Positions 29,547-39,095 of a stretch of DNA of 64,000 bases are shown here, piece by piece. The notes under the pieces are model-generated. The model was given only the letters and a program-made list of their open reading frames with translations. It did not search any database and was not told the DNA's origin. Position numbers and translations under genes: made by a program. The stretch comes from Litorilituus sediminis (lineage in GTDB: Bacteria > Pseudomonadota > Gammaproteobacteria > Enterobacterales > Alteromonadaceae): contig NZ_CP034759.1 in NCBI RefSeq assembly GCF_004295665.1, positions 186,001 to 250,000 on the forward strand, read 5' to 3'. Within the stretch, counting starts at the first letter, position 1; each line of letters opens with the position of its first letter.

Positions 29547-31805
29547 ATGCTAAACAAAGACTTAGAAATCTCGTTGAATTTAGCCTTTCGCCAAGCGAAA
29601 GAGTCTCGCCATGAGTTTATGACGGTAGAACATTTATTGCTTGCCTTATTAGACAACCCGTCTGCAATTGAAGCCTTAGGGGCATGTGGGGCTGATTTAA
29701 ACAAATTACGAAAGAGCTTATTAGACTTTATTACTGAAACAACACCTATGATCCCTGTAGGTGAAGAAGAAAGGGAAACTCAACCAACATTAGGTTTTCA
29801 ACGGGTATTGCAACGCGCAGTTTTTCATGTGCAATCCTCAGGTAAAAGCGAAGTAAGTGGTTCAAATGTATTAGTGGCGATATTCAGTGAACAAGAATCG
29901 CAAGCTGCTTACATTTTAAAGAAAGCAGATATTAGCCGTTTAGACATTGTTAATTATATCTCTCACGGTATCGCGAAAATAGATAATAACGATGCCAATC
30001 ATACGGTTGGTGAAGGAGAGCAAACTGAGGAAGAGCCAAGAACGATTGAAAATTTCTCAGTTAATTTAAATGAAGAGGCGTTAAAAGGAAATATTGATCC
30101 GCTGATTGGTCGCGATGATGAGTTAGAGCGTACCTTGCAAGTGTTAAGTCGCCGTCGTAAAAATAATCCGTTATTTGTTGGTGAAGCTGGGGTTGGTAAA
30201 ACTGCAATCGCTGAAGGCTTAGCTAATTTAATTGTAAATGAGAAAGTGCCGGAGTTTTTAAGTGATGCCACTATCTATTCTTTAGATATGGGGGCGTTAT
30301 TAGCTGGTACTAAATATCGCGGTGATTTTGAAAAACGCTTTAAAGCATTATTAAAAGAGCTAGAAGCTGATACCAATGCGGTATTATTTATCGATGAAAT
30401 TCACACGATTATAGGCGCTGGCGCTGCATCTGGTGGCATGATGGATGCCTCTAACTTAATTAAACCGTTATTGTCTGCTGGTAAGTTACGTTGTTTAGGT
30501 TCAACGACTTATCAAGAATATCAAAGTATCTTTGAAAAAGATCGCGCGCTCGCACGACGCTTTCAAAAAATTGATATTGCTGAGCCTAGCATTGCTGATA
30601 CCACTAAAATCTTGCAGGGGCTAAAAGATAAGTATGAAAGCCATCATGGCATTCGCTATACCAATAAAGCCTTACATGCGGCAGCCCAATTGTCGGCTAA
30701 ATACATTAATGAGCGCTTTTTACCTGATAAAGCCATTGATGTGATTGATGAAGCAGGCGCTAAGCAGCAATTAGTTGCACCAAGCAAGCGTAAGAAGGTT
30801 ATCAATAATACGGATATTGAAACCATAGTGGCAAAAATGGCACGTATACCGGAAAAATCTGTGTCCTTGACGGAAAAAGATAGCCTGAAGAATTTAGATC
30901 GCAATTTAAAGTTGGTGGTTTTTGGTCAAGATCAGGCGATAGAAGAATTAACCTCGGTGATTCGTCTATCGCGAGCAGGCTTAGGTGATGAAGAAAAACC
31001 TGTTGGTTCATTCTTATTCGCCGGTCCTACCGGTGTTGGTAAAACCGAAGTGACTCAGCAACTGGCGAAAATATTAGGTGTAGAGTTATTAAGATATGAC
31101 ATGTCTGAATACATGGAGAAACACGCAGTTAGTCGCTTAATTGGTGCGCCTCCTGGTTATGTTGGTTATGAGCAAGGTGGTTTATTAACGGATGCCGTTT
31201 TAAAACATCCGCATGCGGTGGTATTACTGGATGAAATCGAGAAAGCTCATGAAGATGTCTACAACATTTTACTGCAGGTGATGGATCACGGTACGTTAAC
31301 TGATAACAACGGCCGTAAAGCTGACTTTAGAAATGTTATTTTAGTTTTAACAACTAATGCTGGTGTGCAGGAGACCGTGCGTCAATCGATTGGCTTTAAG
31401 CAACAAGATCATAGTTTGGATGCCATGAGTGAAATCAATAAGGTATTCTCGCCTGAATTTAGAAACCGTTTAGATAATATTGTCTGGTTTGATCACTTAT
31501 CTACAGAGGTAATTCAGCAAGTTGTTGATAAATTTATTGTTGAACTGCAAGCTCAACTTGATGAAAAAGGTGTTTCATTAGAGCTTAGTAAAGAAGCCAA
31601 ACTATGGCTTGCTGAACACGGCTATGATAAAGCCATGGGGGCAAGACCTATGTCGCGCTTAATTCAAGAGAAGCTTAAGAAAGAGCTGGCTAATGAGTTA
31701 CTGTTTGGTGAGTTAACTCAAGGTGGTATTGCCAAAGTAACGGTTAAAAAAGATAAGTTAGTGATTAACTTTGAAAGTAAGCAAGAGCTAATAACGGAAA
31801 AATAA
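29547..31805 (+). CDS. clpA: ATP-dependent Clp protease ATPase subunit ClpA
   Basis: A 752-residue AAA+ unfoldase that feeds ClpP. The N-domain (1-145) begins MLNKDLEISLNLAF; AAA1 has Walker A GEAGVGKTA and Walker B AVLFIDEIH; AAA2 has GPTGVGKTE and VVLLDEIEKAH. QSIGFKQ carries the IGF/L loop that docks on ClpP. The short middle region marks it as ClpA rather than ClpB. A hairpin terminator follows 27 bases after the stop. No clpP is in this window. Confidence 0.98.
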   Translation: MLNKDLEISLNLAFRQAKESRHEFMTVEHLLLALLDNPSAIEALGACGADLNKLRKSLLDFITETTPMIPVGEEERETQPTLGFQRVLQRAVFHVQSSGKSEVSGSNVLVAIFSEQESQAAYILKKADISRLDIVNYISHGIAKIDNNDANHTVGEGEQTEEEPRTIENFSVNLNEEALKGNIDPLIGRDDELERTLQVLSRRRKNNPLFVGEAGVGKTAIAEGLANLIVNEKVPEFLSDATIYSLDMGALLAGTKYRGDFEKRFKALLKELEADTNAVLFIDEIHTIIGAGAASGGMMDASNLIKPLLSAGKLRCLGSTTYQEYQSIFEKDRALARRFQKIDIAEPSIADTTKILQGLKDKYESHHGIRYTNKALHAAAQLSAKYINERFLPDKAIDVIDEAGAKQQLVAPSKRKKVINNTDIETIVAKMARIPEKSVSLTEKDSLKNLDRNLKLVVFGQDQAIEELTSVIRLSRAGLGDEEKPVGSFLFAGPTGVGKTEVTQQLAKILGVELLRYDMSEYMEKHAVSRLIGAPPGYVGYEQGGLLTDAVLKHPHAVVLLDEIEKAHEDVYNILLQVMDHGTLTDNNGRKADFRNVILVLTTNAGVQETVRQSIGFKQQDHSLDAMSEINKVFSPEFRNRLDNIVWFDHLSTEVIQQVVDKFIVELQAQLDEKGVSLELSKEAKLWLAEHGYDKAMGARPMSRLIQEKLKKELANELLFGELTQGGIAKVTVKKDKLVINFESKQELITEK

Positions 31806-31832
31806 CACTACTTGCTGATTTTAATCGTAAAG

Positions 31833-31859
31833 AACCTACCGTAACTGGTAGGTTTTTTT
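31833..31859 (+). terminator. Terminator of clpSA
   Basis: AACCTACC (31833-31840) and GGTAGGTT (31847-31854) form a perfect 8-bp stem with loop GTAACT, followed by T residues. Confidence 0.9.
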
Positions 31860-32023
31860 ATGGCTGAAATTTACTCTTAAAGAGAATTTAGCAGGCCTTT
31901 GTTATCAGTTGTTAATAGCGAAATTGCCAGTGTAAACTTTTGTAAAGTCCTTTGTTTGTGGGAGTTTCTTTAATTATTATGCTTGAATAAATAGAGATGT
32001 AGTTTGTTTAAGAAGTCATAAAA

Positions 32024-33556
32024 ATGAAAGTAATGTCTAACAAACAAGAAAAGATAATTCCTAATCACGTTTTTAATCAGTCGCCACTTCGAAGTAGTTG
32101 TTTGCTGCTAGTTGTCTTTGCTTTAACGGCATGTGCTAGTAATTCAGCGATAACAGATAAAACAAGAAACTTGCAAAGCCCTGAGCAGTGGCAATCGCAA
32201 ATGACGTTATCAGGAAATAAAGCGCCCAGCAATCAGAGCTCGGCAAAAGATAGCGCTCAAGATTATCAAGCATTAGATGGTTGGCTTGCTAGCCTTAATG
32301 ATGCCAAGCTAACAGAAATGGTACGCTATGCCTTGAGCAACAACTATCAATTAAAAGCGCAACAAGCAAGTGTTGCTATTGCTAAAGAAAAGCTCAATGT
32401 AGCAGAAGCAACAGACTTTCCTGAACTATCTCTAGCCATGTCGAGCTCACGTGCTAAGCAAGTTTCTGCTGAGAGTGAAAGCTATAACAATAATAATGAA
32501 GTTGGTTTACAGCTCGCTTATGAGCTTGATTTATGGGGAAAATTATCTGATCAACAATTACAGAACAAATTAACTTATGCGGCACAAGAGGCTAAATATC
32601 AAGGTAGCCGAATTAATACCGTTGCAGAAATTGCCAGCGCTTGGTTTAACTTGTTAGAAGCAAGTCAACTACTCGATTTATATCAAGAGCGCGCGAAAAA
32701 CTTAAAGGATAATTTAACAACAATACAAGCCGCGTATCGCTTAGGTTTAAATGAAGCGTTAGATGTATACCTGACCCAAAATGATGTAAATAGAGAAGTT
32801 GCTAGAGTTGCTGAGCAGCAACAGGCAGTATTAAAAGCAAGTCGAAATTTAGAGTTGCTTATGGGGGATTATCCCAATGCCTCGATAAAGGCAAGTAAGA
32901 AACTGCCGGTAATTAAGGATGATATTCCAACAGGTATTCCAGCAGAGTTATTAACGCGCCGCATGGATATTAAGGCAAGTTGGTATGAATTACTCGCGTT
33001 AGATGCTGGGTTGGCAGTTGCTCATAAGGAGAAGTTCCCACGTATTTCCCTTAATGCAACCACGGGCAAAAGCTCTGATGAATTAAATAACTTACTTGAT
33101 GGCAATGCACTTGCTTGGTCTTTAGTCGGTAATATCACCATGCCGTTATTTAATGCGGGCAAGTTAGCCTCTTTAGAGGAGCAGGCAAGGTTGGCTGTTG
33201 TGCGTAAAGAGCAAGAGTATTTACAGCAGGTTTATCAAGCCTTCGCCAATGTTGAAAACCATATTAGTAACCGTAATGCTTTAAAAGCGCAGCATAAGTA
33301 TTACCATCTTGCTAAAGACAATGCCATCGCAGCAGAGAACTTATCTTTTAACCAATATTTGAAAGGTTTAGTTAGCTATACCACAGTGCTTGAGTCGCAA
33401 CGCAGGGCGTTTGATGCACAAACGACACTGATTCAGCTCACCAACCAATTATTGCAAAACAGAATTGATGTTTATATCGCTTTAGGCGGTAACTTTAATA
33501 CCTCAGAAAATAATACCTCAGAAAATAATACCGCTGAACAGCAAAATGCTCGTTAA
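32024..33556 (+). CDS. RND efflux outer-membrane lipoprotein (TolC/OprM type)
   Basis: A 510-residue outer membrane factor. The signal peptide ends in a lipobox (ALTAC, cysteine near residue 38), then two OEP repeats: a first with the RQASVAIAKEKLNVAEA-like helix and YELDLWGKLSDQ, a second with RRMDIKASWYELLALDAGLAVAHKEKFPRISL and a C-terminal QNRIDVYIALGG. Length fits the NodT/OprM family. The extreme C-terminus is a low-complexity repeat (NTSEN, three times in variant form), probably a recent expansion. It leads a three-gene efflux operon. Confidence 0.93.
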   Translation: MKVMSNKQEKIIPNHVFNQSPLRSSCLLLVVFALTACASNSAITDKTRNLQSPEQWQSQMTLSGNKAPSNQSSAKDSAQDYQALDGWLASLNDAKLTEMVRYALSNNYQLKAQQASVAIAKEKLNVAEATDFPELSLAMSSSRAKQVSAESESYNNNNEVGLQLAYELDLWGKLSDQQLQNKLTYAAQEAKYQGSRINTVAEIASAWFNLLEASQLLDLYQERAKNLKDNLTTIQAAYRLGLNEALDVYLTQNDVNREVARVAEQQQAVLKASRNLELLMGDYPNASIKASKKLPVIKDDIPTGIPAELLTRRMDIKASWYELLALDAGLAVAHKEKFPRISLNATTGKSSDELNNLLDGNALAWSLVGNITMPLFNAGKLASLEEQARLAVVRKEQEYLQQVYQAFANVENHISNRNALKAQHKYYHLAKDNAIAAENLSFNQYLKGLVSYTTVLESQRRAFDAQTTLIQLTNQLLQNRIDVYIALGGNFNTSENNTSENNTAEQQNAR

Positions 33557-33594
33557 CCTTTGTTTAAAAATATCAATATAAATGTGAATTTACT

Positions 33595-34833
33595 ATGAAG
33601 CCTATGACCCGAAAACTTATCCCCCTTGCCGTATTGCTAACTTTTATTGGTATTGCTTATGTGATAACCAGTAATCCGCCCGAGAGTAAACGTTCAAAGC
33701 CAAGTAGCAAGCCACAATTGGTGGTTGAGGCGCAAACCATAGCAAAGCGTGATATTGCATTAAACTTATCGAGTTACGGCACGGTAAAGCCGCGCACACA
33801 AAGTATGTTATTACCACAAGTTGCTGGCCAAATTAATTATATTTCTGCCAATTTTCGTGAAGGTGGCTTTTTTGAGCAGGGGGAAGTTTTAGTTGAAATT
33901 GACGATAGAGATTATCAAGTTGAAATTAAAATTGCTCAAGCGAGTTTATTTACTGCCAAACAAGCACTTAGTGAAGAGCAGGCTAGAGTTGAGCAAGCAT
34001 TGCAAGATTGGCAACGGTTAGGTAATAGCGAGCAAGCGCCGGATTTAGTACTAAGAAAGCCCCAGTTATTGGCGGCACAAGCGAATGTGTTATCTGCCGA
34101 AGCGAGCCTTTCAAAAGCAGAGTTAGCTTTAGAAAGAACTAAGATAGTAGCACCTTTTTCCGGGCGTATTCTGACAAAGTTTGTTGATCTTGGTCAGGTT
34201 GTTTCATCAAATACTCAGCTAGCGGAAATATACGCCATTGATTACGTAGAAGTTAGGTTACCTATTAAGAACAATGACCTGCCTTTTATCAATCTGCCTG
34301 AAAACAGTCGCTATAACAGTGCGCTAGTGTCGGAGCAACCAGAGGTAATTATTAGCTCTGATATTTCAGTAAAGCAGCAATGGCGCGGTAAAATTGTGCG
34401 CACCGAAGGTGCGTTTGATCAAAATTCGCAACAGTTATTTGTTGTCGCTCATATCGATGATCCTTATGGCCTAAACAATGATAGTGTCCTGCCAATTAAA
34501 ATTGGTCAGTATGTTAGTGCAAAAATCACCGGAAAGCAGTTACAGCAAGTACTTATTATTCCGAATAAAGCTATTTATCAAGGAAGCTATGTTTATCTGG
34601 TGAAAAATAATACTTTGTTGCGTCAGGAAATTAACATTACCTGGCAAAATGACGCGTTTGCATTAATTAAATCAGGGCTTAACGAAGGAGATAAGTTGGT
34701 ATTAACGCCTTTAGGGCAAGTTAACTCAGGGACGATAGTGTCAATTTCTGCATTAGATGGCGAGCCTGTTAAGCAGCAAGAAAACAGCAAAAAGAGAAAT
34801 GAAAAAAGAGCAGCTAAGCGAGGTGAATCATAA
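33595..34833 (+). CDS. RND efflux membrane fusion protein
   Basis: A 412-residue periplasmic adaptor anchored by an N-terminal helix (residues 8-25). It has a biotinyl-lipoyl half (LPQVAGQINYISANFREGGFFEQGEVLVEIDDRDY), a helical hairpin (about 110-165), the second lipoyl half (TKIVAPFSGRILTKFVDLGQVV) and beta-barrel and membrane-proximal domains. The C-terminal tail is strongly basic (KRNEKRAAKRGES). The stop overlaps the ATG of the permease by one base (TAATG), so the two are translationally coupled. Confidence 0.94.
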   Translation: MKPMTRKLIPLAVLLTFIGIAYVITSNPPESKRSKPSSKPQLVVEAQTIAKRDIALNLSSYGTVKPRTQSMLLPQVAGQINYISANFREGGFFEQGEVLVEIDDRDYQVEIKIAQASLFTAKQALSEEQARVEQALQDWQRLGNSEQAPDLVLRKPQLLAAQANVLSAEASLSKAELALERTKIVAPFSGRILTKFVDLGQVVSSNTQLAEIYAIDYVEVRLPIKNNDLPFINLPENSRYNSALVSEQPEVIISSDISVKQQWRGKIVRTEGAFDQNSQQLFVVAHIDDPYGLNNDSVLPIKIGQYVSAKITGKQLQQVLIIPNKAIYQGSYVYLVKNNTLLRQEINITWQNDAFALIKSGLNEGDKLVLTPLGQVNSGTIVSISALDGEPVKQQENSKKRNEKRAAKRGES

Positions 34834-37800
34834 TGATAGCTTGGTTTGCCAAAAATCACGTTGCCGCTAATTTATTAATGATTACCATTTTAATGGTGGG
34901 CATTTTATCAGTGAAAACACGTATCCCGTTGGAAGTATTTCCTGAATTTGAATCTGAGGTTATTAGTGTCACGGTTAGCTTACGAGGTGCAACACCAGAA
35001 GATGTTGAGCAGGGCGTTGCTATTCGTATCGAGGAAGCGGTACAAGATTTAGAAGGTATTGAAAAAATCACCTCTAAGTCAGTGGAAGGCTCTGCGTCTG
35101 TGGCAATTGAAGCTGAGTCTGGCTTTAGTGCAAGAGAATTATTAGCAGATATTAAAAGCCGCGTTGATGCTATTAATACTTTTCCTGTTGATGCAGAAAA
35201 TCCAATCATAGCGCTGCAGCAACGTAAGCGGGAAGTGTTGTCAGTAACGATTGCTTCAATTTATAGCGAAAAAGAAATTAAAGAATTTGCTGAGCAAGTA
35301 CGTGATGATTTATTGAGATTGCCTGAAGTCACTCAGGTGAGCTTAGATGCTGTGCGAGATTATGAAATTACCATTGCTGTCGAGCAAAATAAATTGCGCG
35401 AATTTGGCTTAACCTTATCTGATATTGCTACGGCGATTAATGCCAGCTCAGTTGATATGTCAGCAGGTAATATTCGCACCGATGGCGGTGATATTTTAGT
35501 TAGAACGAAAGGACAAGCTTATCGCAAAGACGAATTTGACAATATTGTGATTAAAACCCATACCGATGGCAATATTATTAAACTCGCTGATGTTGCTCAA
35601 CTAACGGATGGTTTTGAAGAAAATCCATTACGAGCAAGATTTAATGGTCAACAAGCTGCGCTAATTGAAGTGTACCGAATTGGTAATCAAAGTGCGATTA
35701 GCGTGGCAGATGCGGTAAAAGATTATATCGAGAAAAGGCAGCAAGACTTACCTGAGGGCTATAGCTTAAGTTATTGGGATGATGACTCTCAAGTAGTTAA
35801 AGCGCGTTTAAATACCTTGATCTCTAACGCACTTCAAGGCGGTTTCTTAGTATTACTACTACTGACTTTATTTTTAAGACCTTCGATAGCTTTTTGGGTG
35901 TCAGTAGGAATTCCCATTAGTTTTATGGGCGCATTTATCGTTATGCCATTTTTCGGTATTTCACTTAATGTTATGAGTTTATTCGGTTTTATCTTAGTGC
36001 TGGGTATTGTTGTTGATGATGCTATAGTGACAGGTGAAAATGTTTATCGACATTTGCAAACATCAGAAACGGGTGAGCAAGCGGCTATTAGAGGAACACA
36101 AGAAGTCGCAACACCAGTGACCTTTGGTATTTTAACAACCGTGGCGGCTTTTTTACCCTTAGCCTATATTGAAGGGCATCGCGGCAATATGTTTGCGCAA
36201 ATTCCGGTTATAGTGATTCCTGTACTCATCTTTTCATTAATAGAGTCAAAATTTGTTTTACCGTCACATTTAAAGCATTTGAAGTTACGTAAAGAAAAAG
36301 CAAAGCAATCAAGGTTTTCTGTTTGGCAACAAAAGTTTGCTGATGGTTTTGAGCGAAGCATTTTAAAATATTATCAGCCACTGTTAGAAAAGGCCTTAGC
36401 GCATCGTTTATTGACTCTCTCGCTATTTATTGGTGTGTTTATTGTTATGCTTGCCTTTATTACCAGCGGTTGGATGCGATTTACCTTTATGCCTCGTATT
36501 CCCAGCGAAACGGTACGAGCCAGTTTAACTATGCCTGTTGGTACGAGTTATGATGTGGTTGACTTGTATGTTGTCAAAATGGCAAGTGCTGCCAAACAGC
36601 TGCAAAAACAATATAAAAATGGTGAAGATGAAAGTTTGATTCTTAATATTTTAGCCATTACAGGAGGCCGTGGTGGCAGTAATAAAGGGCAAGTTCGTTT
36701 TGAAATTCAACCAGCTGAAAAAAATATCAGTGGTATTAGCTCGAGTCAGATTGTTAGGGAGTGGCGAAAGTTAATTGGGCCGTTGCCAGGAGCTGAAAGT
36801 GTTACTTTTAGAGCTGAGTTCGGCCGTGGTGGCGATCCCATTGATGTGCAACTTGCTGCAAGTGATTTAGAGCAGCTTAAACTCGCCGCTACCGAAGTGA
36901 AACAACAAATTGCGACTTATGCAACTACTTTTGAAATTTCAGATAGTTTATCTGACGGTAAAGAAGAGCTGCAAATAGAGCTGACTGAACAGGGCTATGC
37001 AATGGGGATGACCCGTACTAGTGTGCTTAGACAAGTTAGGGATGCGTTTTTTGGTGCAGAAGTACAGCGCATACAGCGAGGCAGAGATGATGTTAGGGTG
37101 ATGTTAAGGTTTCCGCTTGAAGAACGGTTATCAATTGCCAATTTAACCGATATGTTAATTAGTACCCCATCAGGTGGACAAGTACCTTTATCGCATGTTG
37201 CCACACTAACACCAGGGAAAAGCCCAAGTGAAATTAGGCGTATTGATAGATATCGCACCGTGAATATTACTGCCGATGTCGATAAAGAAAAAACCAACAT
37301 GCTCGTGTTAAATACAGATCTAGAAAACTTTTTACAAGCGTTACTCTTAAAATACCCTGGCATGACCTATACCTTAGAAGGTGAGGCGAGAGAGCAGGCG
37401 GAATCTTTTAACAGCTTAGCAATAGGTTTAGTGTTTGTGTTCTTTATTATTTATTGCTTACTTGCCATACCGTTTAAATCGTATTTACAGCCTATTATTG
37501 TTATGTCAGTTATTCCTTTTGGTGCCATAGGTGCTGTTATTGGTCATTGGATCATGGGCATGAACCTTACCATTATGAGTATGCTTGGTTTAATGGCGTT
37601 AATTGGTGTGGTAGTTAATGATAGTTTAGTGCTTGTCGACTTTATTAATAAAACTAAGGCTAAAACAGGCTCTGTGCTTGACTCCGTTGTCAAAGCTGGT
37701 CAAGCGCGGTTTAGGCCGGTTATGTTAACGTCGTTAACTACTTTTATAGGCTTGATGCCGTTACTCTTTGAAAAAGAAACACAAGCACAATTTTTGATAC

Positions 37801-37949
37801 CTATGGCTGTTTCCCTAGGCTTTGGCATTATCTTTGCCACATTTATTACACTGTTATTAGTGCCAATTAACTATATGCTGATTGAAGATGTAAAAAGTAT
37901 TTTTTCTTCAAAGTCAAAAAAGTGTGAAAGTGTAGCTGGTGTCGCTTAG
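34833..37949 (+). CDS. RND efflux permease (AcrB/HAE1 family)
   Basis: A 1038-residue inner-membrane proton-driven pump with two repeats of a large periplasmic loop and about 12 membrane segments. The start MIAWFAKNHVAANLLMITILM, GATPEDVE, and the transmembrane proton-relay pair in GIVVDDAIVTGEN (about residue 390) are typical, as is VVNDSLVLVDFIN in the second half. The subfamily resembles pumps for hydrophobic or bile-salt-like compounds in marine bacteria, but the substrate cannot be read. No regulator gene is adjacent. Confidence 0.94.
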   Translation: MIAWFAKNHVAANLLMITILMVGILSVKTRIPLEVFPEFESEVISVTVSLRGATPEDVEQGVAIRIEEAVQDLEGIEKITSKSVEGSASVAIEAESGFSARELLADIKSRVDAINTFPVDAENPIIALQQRKREVLSVTIASIYSEKEIKEFAEQVRDDLLRLPEVTQVSLDAVRDYEITIAVEQNKLREFGLTLSDIATAINASSVDMSAGNIRTDGGDILVRTKGQAYRKDEFDNIVIKTHTDGNIIKLADVAQLTDGFEENPLRARFNGQQAALIEVYRIGNQSAISVADAVKDYIEKRQQDLPEGYSLSYWDDDSQVVKARLNTLISNALQGGFLVLLLLTLFLRPSIAFWVSVGIPISFMGAFIVMPFFGISLNVMSLFGFILVLGIVVDDAIVTGENVYRHLQTSETGEQAAIRGTQEVATPVTFGILTTVAAFLPLAYIEGHRGNMFAQIPVIVIPVLIFSLIESKFVLPSHLKHLKLRKEKAKQSRFSVWQQKFADGFERSILKYYQPLLEKALAHRLLTLSLFIGVFIVMLAFITSGWMRFTFMPRIPSETVRASLTMPVGTSYDVVDLYVVKMASAAKQLQKQYKNGEDESLILNILAITGGRGGSNKGQVRFEIQPAEKNISGISSSQIVREWRKLIGPLPGAESVTFRAEFGRGGDPIDVQLAASDLEQLKLAATEVKQQIATYATTFEISDSLSDGKEELQIELTEQGYAMGMTRTSVLRQVRDAFFGAEVQRIQRGRDDVRVMLRFPLEERLSIANLTDMLISTPSGGQVPLSHVATLTPGKSPSEIRRIDRYRTVNITADVDKEKTNMLVLNTDLENFLQALLLKYPGMTYTLEGEAREQAESFNSLAIGLVFVFFIIYCLLAIPFKSYLQPIIVMSVIPFGAIGAVIGHWIMGMNLTIMSMLGLMALIGVVVNDSLVLVDFINKTKAKTGSVLDSVVKAGQARFRPVMLTSLTTFIGLMPLLFEKETQAQFLIPMAVSLGFGIIFATFITLLLVPINYMLIEDVKSIFSSKSKKCESVAGVA

Positions 37950-37975
37950 CCTGCTGGCAAGAACTTAGTAGATAT

Positions 37976-38002
37976 AAAAGGTTACAATTGTTGTAGCCTT
38001 TT
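37976..38002 (+). terminator. Possible terminator of the RND operon
   Basis: AAAAGGTTACAA (37976-37987) pairs with TTGTAGCCTTTT (37991-38002) with one G-U, loop TTG. The T-tract is part of the stem, so efficiency is uncertain. Confidence 0.5.
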
Positions 38003-38103
38003 GAGTATCTCAGTGACATACGCTTTTATTATAGAGAGTACAGTCTGTCGCTCTAGCAATTGAGTTATTAAAGGAAGAATATTTCATTTATTTTTTCAAG
38101 ACG

Positions 38104-38128
38104 AAAAAAAACCTGCCGTAGCAGGTTT
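38104..38128 (-). terminator. Terminator of the tRNA-Asn operon
   Basis: On the minus strand AAACCTGC, loop TACG, GCAGGTTT is followed by seven T residues. It lies eight bases beyond the CCA end of the last tRNA-Asn. Confidence 0.9.
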
Positions 38129-38135
38129 CTTTATG

Positions 38136-38211
38136 TGGCTCCCCAAACTGGGCTTGAACCAGTGACACACGGATTAACAGTCCGTCGCTCTACCAACTGA
38201 GCTATTGGGGA
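38136..38211 (-). tRNA. tRNA-Asn (anticodon GTT), copy 3 of the operon
   Basis: A 76-base cloverleaf on the minus strand with acceptor TCCCCAA/TTGGGGA, discriminator G, encoded CCA, anticodon stem CGGAC-type and loop TGTTAAT with GTT, and TTCAAGC in the T-loop. It is the third copy in order of transcription and is followed by the terminator. Confidence 0.96.
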
Positions 38212-38322
38212 ATAAACTTTTTAAACTTCTGTTTATTAGTGAAGTTAATCTGGTTTCTCAAGTTATACTTGAGCATCAATCAGTAATACACGCTTTGATT
38301 AGGTTATCACCAATTTATAATG

Positions 38323-38398
38323 TGGCTCCCCAAACTGGGCTTGAACCAGTGACACACGGATTAACAGTCCGTCGCTCTACCAACTGAGCTATTGGGGA
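38323..38398 (-). tRNA. tRNA-Asn (anticodon GTT), copy 2
   Basis: Identical in sequence to the copies on either side. The 111-base spacer on its left holds a CTCAAGT/ACTTGAG hairpin and an ACTTC/GAAGT stem that may guide RNA processing. Confidence 0.96.
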
Positions 38399-38509
38399 AT
38401 AAACTTTTTAAACTTCTGTTTATTAGTGAAGTTGATCTGGTTTCTCAAGTGATACTTGAGTACCAATCAGTGATACACGCTTTGATTAGGTTATCACCAA
38501 TTTATAATG

Positions 38510-38585
38510 TGGCTCCCCAAACTGGGCTTGAACCAGTGACACACGGATTAACAGTCCGTCGCTCTACCAACTGAGCTATTGGGGA
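38510..38585 (-). tRNA. tRNA-Asn (anticodon GTT), copy 1
   Basis: Identical to the other two. This is the promoter-proximal copy; a CGTTAGC/GCTAACG hairpin lies between it and the promoter at 38622-38650. Confidence 0.96.
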
Positions 38586-38621
38586 ATCGTTTTGCGTTAG
38601 CATCTTGGCTAACGGGGCGGA

Positions 38622-38650
38622 ATATTAAAGTCCTGAGGCGGCAGTGTCAA
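38622..38650 (-). promoter_or_regulatory. Strong promoter of the tRNA-Asn operon
   Basis: On the minus strand a perfect TTGACA (38645-38650) is separated by 17 bases from TAATAT (38622-38627) and followed by a GC-rich discriminator (TCCGCCCCG). This is the classical stringently controlled stable-RNA promoter. Confidence 0.85.
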
Positions 38651-39095
38651 TACAAAAATTACAAAAAAAACAATTAGCATGCTGTTTGCTTGAAATATGC
38701 TCACTCAGAGTGTTTTTAATGCGACATTCGTAGATAATTTATGCGTGCTCAGTAAGCTTTAACATACTCATATTCCTGTTGAATATTTTTGGAAATTGGA
38801 AAAGGTCAATGTTTATGACATATGGTTATTTTCAAGGTTGGCCTTTAAAGAGTCGCTTGCCTAAAACCATAGCAATTGAATTGACTATTTGAAGACACTC
38901 AATAGGCACAGCGCTGAATAGCTTAAATCGTTATCTTACTTGGTATGAACAATAAAGAGACTTCATTATTTCTTACGCTATTTTTTAGGAGAAATTGTTT
39001 TATAACCGATACGTTATTAGGTAAAAGCCATGATTAAATCTATCTTTGACATGATTTTTAGCCGCTAATGTGGTCTGTTCTTAATAGGTTGATAT
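38651..39095. other. Gene-free stretch between tRNA-Asn and the GH97 gene
   Basis: AT-rich and without a convincing gene; the only short frames are of about a dozen codons. No clear terminator or operator was recognised. It should contain the promoter of the GH97 gene, but no good -35/-10 pair stood out. Confidence 0.5.

Larger units (their letters stand above)
38136..38585. repeat. Tandem 187-bp repeats carrying tRNA-Asn
   Basis: Starts of the three tRNAs are exactly 187 bases apart. The two complete spacers (38212-38322 and 38399-38509) differ at only about six of 111 positions, and the difference inside the CTCAAGT-TAT-ACTTGAG hairpin lies in its loop, so the stem is kept. This pattern fits recent tandem duplication or gene conversion. 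Confidence 0.9.

Noticed and set aside
38205-38574. Two near-identical 60-codon frames across the tRNA-Asn spacers, ending GLEPVTHGLTVRRSTN
   Set aside because: They are antisense to the tRNA genes; this peptide is a familiar spurious product of tRNA-Asn antisense frames and has no ribosome site.
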